The notes under the pieces are model-generated. The model searched no databases. It was given only the letters and a program-made list of their open reading frames with translations, and was not told where the DNA came from. The translations under genes and the position numbers were made by a program. A stretch of 64,000 nucleotides of DNA from Chrysoporthe austroafricana (Eukaryota; Ascomycota; Sordariomycetes; Diaporthales; Cryphonectriaceae), in the NCBI GenBank assembly GCA_001051155.2, contig JYIP02000012.1, positions 124,001 to 188,000 of the forward strand. Direction: 5' to 3'. Positions 49,369-59,919 of the stretch are shown in pieces. The stretch's first letter is position 1, and every line of letters begins with the position of its first letter.

Positions 49369-50973
49369 GCAAAGTGGTGATAGGGTGTCTAAAACCCCTA
49401 GTAGACTATAGCAGCTGTGTGGATATCGAAAACTTATGGGCCAGTACATTTAGTATTTCTGTTAGTGTGATCTGTCATGCTGAGGAACCGGGTGTTTGAA
49501 GTCATCTTTAAGCTGCGAAGGTTGAGTGAAGTAGCAGTTGATGTATAATGATATCCTCTAGCAGTTTGTTCTTGACCTCTTCGGGTTTTACCAGACCCAG
49601 TAGCCGCCGAAAAGTTAAGCTCGGATTGTTGACTTTCGTTGGTTGACCCCATCCTTCTCTCCAGTGATGTTTGGCTAGGGGTCTGATCGATGCTTTGAAA
49701 AGGAATCTTTGAGATCTTTGAGGTTTAACTGGAGCTTTTCCCTTGATTCGCATTTCCGCCCAAGTGAAAAGTCTACTATCTTTCAAACTAGAAGTGGAGG
49801 GCGCTTGTACTTACACCTGGATACAGTAATTGTGGCAAGAAGATATTATCATCACTGATTTACGATCCCCCTCCAGCCATGTGTGACAGCCACTGTGTCC
49901 CACTGTCCCATCTGCCTCCTGCATCCTCTACCGCGTTTCTCCTCGCATACACTCTTCGCCGTGGCCCTTCTTTCTCTCTCTGCGTTGCAAATCCTGTAAG
50001 TCAAGAACATCGTTGCAGAAAGCCGAATGCCATGGTGCCAGGTACGGCCATATCTGGGGGTCATCGAAAGGTGTTTGTTATTGATAGTGATATGAATGAT
50101 GGAGAGGAGATCACCGTCAATTTTAGGGCCAAGTTTTTGATTGGGTTAGATTGTATTTACGAAGACTTCCTATAACGCTTTTTTCTCCTAATTCATATTT
50201 TCTTTAATTTTATTGCGTCTCATATGCTTTTCCAAAAGACGTAGATACGAATAGCTCACGTTTAGTACAAACACACTCATCCATTCATATAGCGATATAG
50301 CATCTATAGTGGATCCATTGTTCGCCCGGGATCTAACGCAACCCGTAATTTGCCGACGATATGGTCAAATGTACAGAAAATAAAACAGATGCTAGGTTGT
50401 TGAGAAGGGATGGCTAATCCTGCTGGTATTCTAACCTGGGCGTCCCAAAGTCTTGGATAACAAGCGGCTGAGATCAACAGCACCCTCCTAACGAACTCGG
50501 CAGAACCGCTACGATGCTAAGGGGCGAAGCCCTCTGGCAGCGACCACACAACGCTCCATTTTACCCAGTACATAGCCCAGCATAGCCCCAGTGGCGTCAA
50601 GTCACATTCAGTAAGCGGCGTCAGCCATCCGAACTAGACCACAAATGCGTATCCTAGAATATTCAGCTCGGACGATGGTTCTCTCCCTTCAATTAGCAGA
50701 TAGCCGCGTTTCCCGCAGTTTCTAACACTTATTCAACGCATCGCATGGATAATTCGCGACACCTCGACCCAGAGTGTATAACGACTGGTCCAGCTTTCCT
50801 ACTAGTTCGACGCGCGTGTTCCTAAGCTGAGGCTCCTGTTCGCCATAATTAGTGCTAGTCGGCACTTTGAACAGATGTGACAAGGCAATAACATCACCCC
50901 TTTCAAACGGGTTATGAACATTTCGTCCATTCACCCCAAGACTTCTGGCAATCATCAAAGCAAAATAGTCATC
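49369..50973. other. Unassigned; two protein-like short frames
   Basis: A minus-strand frame at 49,786-49,508 (contains LTFRRLLGLVKPEEVKNKL) and a minus-strand frame at 51,027-50,722 (contains TSTNYGEQEPQLRNTRVEL, ending NYPCDALNKC) look more protein-like than their surroundings, but no family is recognised. The second one overlaps the proposed first cullin exon on the opposite strand. A plus-strand frame ending at 50,175 (HRKVFVIDSDMNDGEEITV) is also unidentified. Confidence 0.3.
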
Positions 50974-51995
50974 ATGGACTCTCAATGGCCAGCAGAATCG
51001 CGGGCTACCGAGGAGACTATCCTGCAAATGCCCCCGGGAGTCAACTCAAGCGACCCTGAGGCAGTGTGAGCCTGTATTCGCCCGCGCTACGTGTGCATTC
51101 TCCTGATATTAGCGACTAGGTAGCCCTATGTAGAGAATGGTCTCGATCGCGTCATGTTTGAGCTTACCTGGGATACCGACATTCCGTCACTTGTAGGGCT
51201 GTATACGTGAGTTCTCCGTCTCTGAACGAGTTGCGCCTGCTGAACGAAGTGAAGGGCCGTGCACAACTATTGCACATCACAGAAGGCGGTTGTCACCGGA
51301 GCTACACTAAACAGATCGGGAAACGTGAGAGGTGCGTCTACTCAAAAAGTAGCAAGCTCTCATAGCTTTACCGTTGACAAAAAGGTCCAGCTTCCTTGCT
51401 AGGCGGAGAACTCCCCAGATTCTTCGCAAACTATCTCCATCAGTACCTTAGCACGCTCAAACAACGTCTCAAGTCACTTTCCGGTCATATACTCCTGAAT
51501 CACCACCTCGATGAATGTGCCCATTATACAAACGCCGCCCAAATCATCAATCACGTCTTTAGGTACCTCAATCGCCACTGGATCAAGCGCGAATTGGACG
51601 AGGGGAAGAAATCGATCTACGACGTCTACACCTTGCACTTCGTCCTTTGGCATAGTGAGCTTTTCAAGGAGATATCCTACCTGCTGGTAGACACCATTTC
51701 GGAGCTAGTGGACAAGCATCACAAAGGTGTGGCTATAGAGTTCGGCACGAGCAACGTCTTCATCGATTTCATTATGTTGCTTGAGCTTGATAGCATGAAT
51801 CTGTCTAGTCCTATCCGCAACGTTTACGGAAACCTTGTTGAAACTCCCTTGCGCATCGCCCTCGAAGCCTCTGACTATGGAGACCTGCCCGAATTTCTCT
51901 ACGAGAGACCGATTACAGCATCTATGCACATAAGAGGAATGGCCCGTAAAGATGGAGGAGCGACTTGTCACTCTGGTTTTGCATTCTGGATTTAA
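50974..51995 (+). CDS. Truncated CUL1-type cullin: N-terminal SKP1-binding region only, four exons (286 aa)
   Basis: Proposed exons 50974-51063, 51124-51206, 51255-51331 and 51385-51995 (861 nt). Exons 2-4 are well supported: ENGLDRVMFELTW...LVGLY|TAVHNYCTSQKAVV, NVRG|PASLLGGELPRFF, then YTNAAQIINHVFRYLNRHW and IKRELDEGKKSIYDVYTLHF. These are hallmark cullin N-terminal sequences closest to CUL1/Cdc53. The product ends shortly after the first cullin repeat and part of the second (ALEASDYGDLPEFLYERP), with a divergent tail GATCHSGFAFWI and stop. The remaining cullin repeats, the cullin-homology domain that binds RBX1, the WHB domain and the neddylation lysine are absent; intact CUL1 is about 760-780 aa. 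Introns are 48-60 nt. Exon 1 (MDSQWPAESRATEE) is the least certain; the start could be the Met at 51,153. Frames are free of stops, arguing against a random relic, but expression is unknown. Confidence 0.75.
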
Positions 51996-52029
51996 ACAAC
52001 CGTTCCCTGATAGCGACCGCGACACTGGC

Positions 52030-52649
52030 ATGGTAAAGCTTGTCACTAATGATCTAATCGTCATTGAAGCTGGCAAGTAGCCACGAGAAACGTCCCTCAG
52101 TCGCCACTGACCGCTAACCACGTTGCAGATCAGAAAGCTGTCGAGTTTTCTGTTCTTATCAAGCATTCATGCGCATACTTTGGTAGGAAGATCGTCGCTA
52201 GGGAACTTATTCCCCTCCCAAGCGTGGCGGAGCCAGTCCTTCGTAAGGTCCTCGAGTGGTGTGAATACCACAAGAACGATGCCGATATCAATATCCACAG
52301 TATCAGACGCTATAGCAGACCCGATATGGACGAGTGGGATCAGAAATACTTCGAAGTTGATACAAAGACGTTGTTCGAAATTATTCTTGTACGATTTCCC
52401 CTCGCTCCAACATATTTGCTGCTCTAGGCGACCGCCTACTGTTCGTTTCGCTGCGTATGGCTGAGTTGATCACAGGTTGCCAATTATCTTGACATCGAAC
52501 CACTATTAGACGCAGGCTGCAAGGCGGTAGCGAATATGATCAAAGCAACACATCCTGACAAGATTCGCAAAACTTTCAATATAACCAACGAGTTCACGCC
52601 TGAGGAAGAGGAGCAGATTCATCGGGAGAATGAGTGGCAAGATAGATAG
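52030..52649 (+). CDS. SKP1-like SCF adaptor, three exons (158 aa)
   Basis: Exons 52030-52072, 52129-52388 and 52476-52649 (477 nt). Product starts [25 protein letters not shown]-like part to about residue 105 with [18 protein letters not shown], then [11 protein letters not shown] and [17 protein letters not shown]. The C-terminal F-box-binding helices are complete ([23 protein letters not shown]) and the protein ends QDR, where most SKP1s extend a few residues more. The length fits SKP1 (about 160). SKP1 bridges the cullin N-terminus and F-box proteins in SCF ubiquitin ligases. Intron 1 has a GC donor (GCAAGT) with a perfect GCTAAC branch site and CAG acceptor; intron 2 is GTACGA..CAG. An in-frame ATG at 51,952 would add 26 residues and overlap the cullin stop. 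It lies 34 bp after the cullin gene. It is quite diverged from housekeeping SKP1 and is probably a second copy. Confidence 0.88.
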
Positions 52650-52662
52650 GTATACCAGTCGG

Positions 52663-52915
52663 ATGGATAGTCTGCGCCTTACTGATGGTTCCACACCAGA
52701 GAAGCACGATTTAAGGTATGCGGGAAGTGAATGAGGAGAATGGGTGCGCTGTTGGTTCGACAGCTAGGGCGAGGGGTCAAGTTCACGACATTACTATTAG
52801 TGAAGATATCGCGGACTTGATTTCCATTCTAAGTAAAAGATTCCGCGCTCTGCCTTTCAAACTTGAAAGCATCGTCAAAAGTACTGGGTGGTCCTTGCGA
52901 CAGGAAAGACAGTGA
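52663..52915 (+). CDS. Tentative small spliced ORF just downstream of SKP1 (66 aa)
   Basis: Exon 52663-52715 (MDSLRLTDGSTPEKHDLR) joined via a 52-nt intron (GTATGC..CTAG) to 52768-52915 (ARGQVHDITISEDIADLIS then LPFKLESIVKSTGW). It begins 13 bp after the SKP1 stop on the same strand. The phase works and the second exon looks helical, but no family is recognised and no clear branch site is present. It could be a third member of the compact locus or chance. Confidence 0.2.
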
Positions 52916-54718
52916 ATTGTATTATGTCCACATCCCAGTAATTCTTGAAGGTACTCCTCGGATCTTCCTGCTACTAACTAGAATTTCCTGAAGTTAGTCG
53001 TGGAAAAGTACAATTTCTTAATACGCCTACCTAGCATCAATGTCATTAAATCCTATATACAGAACGACTGAAATGACAAGAGTGGACAGAAAGCGATAGC
53101 ATCGAATTAATGTTGAATGCTAGCAAAACTCTTAGCATGACCAAATGGAAGTAATTCGCGTGAGGCTCCACTTGTCTGAGAAACTTCGGGGCGCTTCTAT
53201 TCTTTACCTTAGCAATCAATTCAACGATCGCCTTGATCAAGTGTGTTCCGACGATTCGTATTGCATAATGTAATTATTCTAATAACCATTTCCGAGCTCA
53301 GCCTCTCAGTGTTTCAGGGCATCTTTCTATCTTGAGATCTAGGAAGGTCTTAGTGATCACGAACGTATCAATTTAAAATAATACCCGGGCGCCATGACAC
53401 TCGGTTCGTGGAAGACGGTGCCGAACGGGCCTGAGTCGAAACGCCTTTCGGATCGGTGCCTGCATCCAGGAGCGGGCGCGCCATCTCCGGGCATTGGCGG
53501 GCCGCTGTCTGTAGCAGTGACAGAAGCTCTGTGCGAGCGGGGTCTTCGCTTCCGAAGCTGCAATCGAAACCCTCCAGCGTGAGCTCGACTAACTAGTAGG
53601 GGCCAGTGAGGCTTGGTGAGGTTGTCGAAGCGTTCGGCAAGATTGCTATGGAGGGACTGGATAGTACAGAGACGCCGGTCCTACCGGTGGCTAAGACAGT
53701 CCTAATCCGCTCATTCAGTTGTCAGCCGGGCAAATGAGCGGATAAATAATTAACAGAGCGGATGATGGTCCCGAATCCGATAGATGTATTCATGACGAGC
53801 AATATGGTTATTGAAGTTTACCTATCTGAGACGGATGCCGATGGCAATAGCGGTAATATTGGTTGTAGTGTTGACGGCTTGGTACAGCTCGTTTAAAATT
53901 ACTTCGAGGTTACGCCATGATTGCTTTTACCGATCATTTTCGTAAATCCTAGACAACGACCTCACCCACTCCCCTAACACATGAATTTTCAAAGAGTTAT
54001 AATACACTACTAAGAGCCCTGGCTTTCATTATTATTGCCTCTCATGTCAAGCATATTTGGTATGCACGCCACGTACATGTATAGACGTCTGAGCCCCTCT
54101 TCCAGTCCAAGAGAAAGAGAAAGGATAAGTAAAGCAATCGAATTTGAGAACTGTATCAATTGCCAAATAGTATTTTTTTACTTTTCTTCAATTTCCAGAT
54201 CCGCCGCATGCAGCCTTTTGATTTTGTTTATTTCCCTACATCAATTCTTCCGAGCCGCTGGGTTTTACGGTTAGAAACCAACAATATTTAAAGCTGAATT
54301 AGGCTTAATAATACTTGAAGAAATAAAATGACTCGCAAATACTATATTAAATAATGCGAAAACAATATTAATATCGCACATTACTTATTTAAAAAAAAAT
54401 CGAATAACTTTATTTATAAATAACAGTCTGAAATAATATAAAGTTTCTACGTAATAATATATTTTTATATTGTTCATTCTAATTTCTTACTTTTTAAATA
54501 CTTTTATAAAAGCAGTGTAATTAATTGTAAACTTTCCCAAGCAACCTTTTATCGCTGTTCTTCTAGTTTATAATACACATGTACATTAGTTCTTTTTCAT
54601 ATTCAAGGATATTGTTAATGTATATTTGCCGTTACGAAAGCTTCATTTTGGTTGTAAAAGTGAGATTGCTGTAGAGTTTGGAACCCAGAGCCGCTCTACA
54701 AGACGAAGAAACTGTTAG
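52916..54718. other. No recognisable gene; AT-rich patch at about 54,280-54,660
   Basis: Short frames only. The AT-rich patch may be a small RIP-affected remnant or the 3' flank of the minus-strand membrane-protein gene that ends at 54,719. Confidence 0.4.
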
Positions 54719-56592
54719 TTAGCGGGTAATCAAACAGTAACGTAGTGTAGAATTTACCTCAACTTCGACATCTGTCCGAACGTAAATATGCCCTAGCCCC
54801 GGCGTCTGCGAGTCTGAGTTTCCTATGCTGCCTGCGATATGTGCTTGCGGGACACCCCATTCCAGGTGATCAGAAGCGCCGCCACTATGATTGAAGCATC
54901 CATTGTCACCACAGAATCTCGTCAGCTGGATTTCATCACCCGCTGTACCTCTTCCGTCATTACGTGTCTGGTCAAATGTCGCGTCGAGGTCCGTGATATG
55001 GTTCAGGCTGCCGAACCGGGAGAAGCCATCGTGTCCACTTCGACTGCGCCAGTTCCGCAGGCGTCCGCTCTTGTTGGCGGAGCTTCGAGCACCGCTGCTT
55101 TCGCAAGAAGGATAGCTAGGCTTGGTACCGAGCTTCCTCCTCAACTTCTTGACTAAATACGGGCCGATTATGGGGAGACAAGCGCACACCACTGCAATGG
55201 TCTCGATGGATGCGGTGAGAATCAAGAAGATGGCCACTCCCCCTGCCACAAGGCAGGTGTCAGTAGCGATAGTGCTGATAAAGTTGAATCTGTTCAGAAT
55301 GAGAGGGACAAGTAACTCACAGCTTGGATCGGTCTTGTCATCCGTATCGATGAGCAGGTCGAGTATACGTGCTAGCTCAAGCACACAAGCAATGGCGCCA
55401 ACTCCGAAGACGGCCAATAAGCCATACTTTCTCTTCCTGCTGAGCTTCAATTTCGATATTGCCCATATGGGTAAGACCATGAGCCCCACATCTGATACGA
55501 GACTAAAGATCACAGGAAGTGCGACGTTGAGCACATTTGTGACCGCGCATTGGCCCTTGAGTCCTCCTGGTACCGGCTTTTTGAACCTAGCGTAGTATTG
55601 TAAAAAATACCACTGTACGGGACTGCACTGGAACAGGTAGAAACCGGTAGCCCCAATCCACCATAGAATGGTGTAAACCAGATTCACCGACCAGAAAATC
55701 CGCATCGCTTTCCACTGTCGGCCTGTCAGAACGTGGTTCTACTTCTTTGGAAGAGGAAACAAAGGGACATGGATGCACGACTTTGCATGGGGAGGTTATA
55801 CATGCACAAGGAGACCTTGGAAATTACGGGCTCCAGTGTGGATCTCAATGAAGAGCTTCTGCCTCACAAACCATCCAAAAGGGGAATACCTTGATCTGGA
55901 GGACCTACCTTAGTGACTAAAAAGAGACGCTTGTAGAAGAAGAGCAGCGTCATCTTGATAGACAGGAAAAAGCTGGCCATCAAGACCATCGTGATCCAAA
56001 CATGCTTTTTGCAAAAGAAAAAAAAAATAAAAGTCAGCCAAAATATTGATGTGATGAAGTCTGATATGAAAACCAAGAACCTGGGCAAATGGGGAAGGCT
56101 AGTTCACCCTGAATGTGTGGGACAGATTCGTTGGATAGTCCGGATCTCGCGCATTCACAGTAAAGAAGTGCATGCCAAGCCCATAATGAGTTGCTACCAT
56201 GAGGTTTGCTATAATTGCATTTACGAAGATCTAGATGAGTCGTCAGAACGACCATTTCATGCTATGCAGCAGGGCATTTGTCTGACTCCACTTAGAATGA
56301 TCTGTAGGCGTCGGTAGTTAGTAGTTTTCTTGTTGTGATACTGAAAAAAGCTCTGAGAGAAAGCTGAAGAGAACCCCGAAGCAAGTTAAGTTGGTAATAA
56401 TGGGTGGCATACAAATATGTCCTCAGCTGTAATTCTCTTGCGATTCACCATCGATCCCCATTTGATCCGTAGTCTTGCAGCAATGGCAATATCGTTGATG
56501 ATAAGGAAGCTTATGAGACAGCCCCAGAGTGCCGGCTGCCTCGTCTCATGGTTGAGAGCCTCCTGCGCTGGGGTGAGTATGTATGTAGACAT
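54719..56592 (-). CDS. Rhodopsin-domain (PTH11-like) membrane protein, five exons (about 438 aa)
   Basis: Minus-strand exons 56592-56413, 56230-56108, 56004-55909, 55714-55321 and 55242-54719 (1317 nt). The introns are of mixed size (78-194 nt). The joins restore family sequence: ITAEDIF|IFVNAIIANLMVATHYG, SHTFR|HVWITMVLMASFF, LFLVTK|WKAMRIFWSVNLVY, and TDPS|WGVAIFLILTASIE; the last removes a 78-nt in-frame intron (GTGAGT, CTGAC, CAG). Seven hydrophobic helices are followed by a 150-residue Ser/Arg/Gly-rich cytosolic tail. Landmarks THYGLGMH, FQCSPVQWYF, VLPIWAISKLKLSRKRKYGL and VVCACLPIIGPYL match the family, which resides in the plasma membrane; the ligand is unknown. Starts MSTYILTPAQEAL. 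A further 3' intron (GTAAAT..CAG near 54,760-54,711) would change the last residues. Intact in this model. Confidence 0.8.
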
Positions 56593-57549
56593 GGTTCGAA
56601 TGCAATTGCAAATCCACACAAGATAACCAATATTGTGCTATGAGAGTTTTGAGACACCTCTATGCACAGAGGGAAAATGAAGCATAACGAATCAGTAGAG
56701 TAGATCGGTCACAATAGAAGAATGCATGCCCTAGAAGCTAAACGAAGGCGCCAGACTAAGATACTAATAGGCTCATCCACCCGAAGTTCTGTACCACCGG
56801 ATGCGACTGGCTGCTCAGGCAGCCTGACCAAAGTCTGCCCTGTATGCGCCCACAACCAGCACCGTCATTCTTGTGTCGTATCAAGTGGCACGTTACCCTC
56901 GAACCAAAGGTATTGGAGTGTGAGCCTCCCGAAGCCTCGATAGCCAACCAAGTAGAGACAATCATGTCAGAATGCAGCTAATTTGGGAAATCGCATACGC
57001 AGAACCCAGCGCCACACAGCTGGTTCCATTCCCATTTCATTTGCCTGCGACGATGGACGGGCTAAACCTCGATTTGAGCTCCAACAAGCTGTCAGCTTCT
57101 AATGGTTGTGTGACATCCACGCCCCTGGCACTCAACCAGAAAGGGGAACTTGCGAGGCTTCCTGCCGATCCATCTGCCTGCAGTGGCTTTGCCGGTGTAA
57201 CGCAGAAGTACCCGCCAGAGTGTTTTGATTCGCTATTTTGAATGCTTGGATTCAGTGGTGTGGCGGTCAAACTGTGAACGCCTGCAGGTGGCCACGGTGC
57301 CGTCCTACTGGCCCGCCAACAAGTGGGGCTGTGAGACAAGTATTCGGAACTGATTCAGGGACGGACATATCAAACACGCCCTGGTTTACTTACGGACAAA
57401 ATGCCACCCCGACTCCCTCTTCTTGCCCAGTCCAGCCCAGCCCTTGATCCTCCACCTTCTGCCTCGACAAGCGTATTAGCCAAAGGTGTCTTGGCTGCAT
57501 CTATGCAACAAGTCCTTCCCATTCATAGCCACATCCATCGACAAGCATC
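56593..57549. other. Intergenic region between divergent membrane-protein genes
   Basis: The rhodopsin-domain gene (minus) and the MFS gene (plus) diverge across this interval; no family-like frame was found. It includes the likely promoters of both genes. Confidence 0.5.
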
Positions 57550-59247
57550 ATGTCCGAAGGGCCGGATCTGCCGAAGTTCGAGGCGGACCTGCCTGCTACC
57601 TTGCAGACTGAAGAACCACAACCTGACGGGAATCATGTCTTTGCTCACACAGCACAGCAGGAAGTGCGTGTCGTACACAAGCTTGATTTAAACCTGATGA
57701 CCCTCTTCTTCGTTTTATGTAAGCCAACTGATGTAGACATTTCCTACCGGCCCAGAAACAACATGCCTAGGTACTAATTCTCACACCTACCAAGACATGC
57801 TGGCCTTTCTTGATAGGTCGAACATTGGAAACGCCAAGATTGCCGGCATGTCAACGGACCTTGACCTCAGCAGTGATAGATACCAATGGCTGCTCAACAT
57901 ATTCTACATTGCTTATGTTATTGCCGAGTTTGCGGTATTGCTCTGGAAGTTGTTCCCTCCCCACATAGTTGGCGCGACTGTGGTTTTTGGCTGGGGCCTC
58001 ATCGCGACAGCCCAGGCGGGAACTCACTCTTGGGGCGGGATGATGGTACTCAGGTTCCTCCTAGGGGTGTTCGAAGCGGCTTATGGGTGAGTTTTAAGGT
58101 CTTGAATCTCTCACGTGTACGTTTTACAAATTCATTACTAATACAAGACCATCCACTCTTGCCAGACCAGGCATTATCTATCTCCTATCATTCTTTTACC
58201 TTCGCCACGAAATTGGCTTTCGATGCGGCATCTTTGCTTCAGCAGCCCCGTTGGCCTCAACATTCGCTGGTGCCCTGGCCTATGGAATCACTAGTGGCCA
58301 CGCGCATCTGGCTAACTGGCGGCTCCTCTATCTCGTCGAGGGCCTGCCGACTATGGCAATGGCGACTGTTGCGTTCTTCTTCATTCCGGACTCACCGGAG
58401 AAGGCCAGGTTTCTGACGCCGGAGGAGAAGGACATCGTCCGTTCCAGAGCTTTTCGCCAGGTCGGCACGGACGCAAATACAAGGGTCGCAGGGCTCGACC
58501 TCAAAGACCTTGGGACCGCAATCATCGACCTCAAGGTTTGGATGTGTGGGCTAATGTACTTCTGCGGCAATGTAACTTATTCGAGCCTACCTGTCTTCCT
58601 GCCGACTATCCTCGAGGATATGGGCTACACCGCGATCGATGCTCAGGGTCTTTCCGCTCCTCCTTCCTTCGCAGCTTTCTTATTCGCTCTGATTACGACC
58701 TGGATTGCAGATAAGACGCAACAACGGTGCTTTGTTATCTTGTCTACCTCAGTGGTTGGGGGTATTGGTTACATCATCCTTGCTACCGTTAACACTGTCG
58801 GGATTCGCTATTTTGCTACCTTCCTAGCCTCAGCTGGAGTGTTCTCAACCATCCCTAATATTCTTGGATTAACACTGAGTGAGTTTTATTACAAATCCAA
58901 GACTCAGCTTAAAGCTTCTTCAGTACTGACTGAATCCAGATAATCAGGGTAGCGACACCCGCCGTGGAATGTCTATCGTACTCATTAACCTGATTGGCCA
59001 GTGTGGACCATTCTTGGGCACCACTAGATTCCCCTCTGATCAGGGACCCAGATACGTCCAAGGTATGAGTATCTGCGCTGCATTTATGTTCTTCTCGGCG
59101 GTTCTTGCCATTGCGCAACGCCTACTACTGGCATGGGAAAACAAGAGGCTCGATCGCAAACATGGTCTTATTACGAAAGATGACGTAGGTACGGCGGATA
59201 ACTTTGCGGTGGAGAATTACGGTCCCAAGTTTCGATATGTGCTTTGA
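57550..59247 (+). CDS. MFS transporter, anion:cation symporter (DAL5/TNA1-like) family, four exons (493 aa)
   Basis: Exons 57550-57718, 57795-58086, 58166-58878 and 58940-59247 (1482 nt). Introns are 61-79 nt with GTAAGC, GTGAGT and GTGAGT donors and CTAAT/CTGAC branch sites; the joins give FFVL|YMLAFLDRSNIGNAK, EAAYG|PGIIYLLSFFY and GLTL|NNQGSDTRRGM. Twelve membrane helices are expected. DRSNIGNAKIAGM in helix 1, FLLGVFEAA, WRLLYLVEGLPTM and FIPDSPEKARFL are signatures of the fungal allantoate/nicotinate/tartrate-type symporters at the plasma membrane. The C-terminus ends in a charged tail (KFRYVL). Substrates in this family are small organic anions; which one cannot be told. No stops: intact. 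Confidence 0.9.
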
Positions 59248-59919
59248 AACAACCATGCGTCACTTTCTAGTAATCACCTCCTGAGTAGACTAGACCAGAG
59301 AGAAGCTTCAAGAGGGGGTATGCTTGCAATCATACGACTAGAAGAAGCGGTGGAGACCAGAAGGGGGAGAAAGAAAAGAAAAAAAAAACAATGAAAAGAG
59401 TGGAGCAAAGAAGTTAGCGACATCGTTCGGTCGACCGGCAATGAATTCATATCCTCGATACTCTTAGCGGAAATAGCCAAGTCGTGGATGAATGGAAGCA
59501 GTTCCCGAAAAATATGTAGGCAGATTACTGCCGTAATAGCAGAGCTTCTTATTCTAATTCTTCCAGCCAGCATTCCTCTTGTACAGTTCTACTTGAAGCC
59601 AAAGGCAAGGGTAGTGAGTGGGTGAGCAACCAAGTCACCCAGGAATGTGAGTATGAAAGAAAGTGTGCCCTTCCGCTCCCCTTCCATGTCTCTAATAAAC
59701 CTGCAACCGGACAGCCAGGTCAGAGCTCAAAGGACAGACGTACGTCACGCTGCATAATTGTAAATCAACTTTGCTTGCTGCTTTAATATTGGCTCGTCAT
59801 CAACCCACATTTAAAATTGTATACCAAAATGTTTCCCCCGTGAACGCAAGACTGAGAGGGAGAACAGATCGACTTGTAAGCAGAGACCAGGGGATTCAAA
59901 AAAAACTACCGGGCGTATT
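59248..59919. other. No recognisable gene
   Basis: A-rich run at about 59,375-59,390 and short frames only. Lies between the convergent ends of the MFS gene (plus) and the M20 relic (minus). Confidence 0.4.

Noticed and set aside
50722..51027. Minus-strand 101-codon frame overlapping the proposed first cullin exon
   Set aside because: It looks protein-like but has no recognised family and no exon partners that avoid the better-supported cullin exons; kept only as a caution about cullin exon 1.
51945..52030. Cullin-SKP1 fusion through an intron (GTAAAG donor at 51,946)
   Set aside because: No acceptor between the donor and the SKP1 exon gives the right phase; in-frame stops arise with the candidates tested.
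58328..58570. Minus-strand frame inside the MFS gene
   Set aside because: Antisense shadow of a conserved coding exon.
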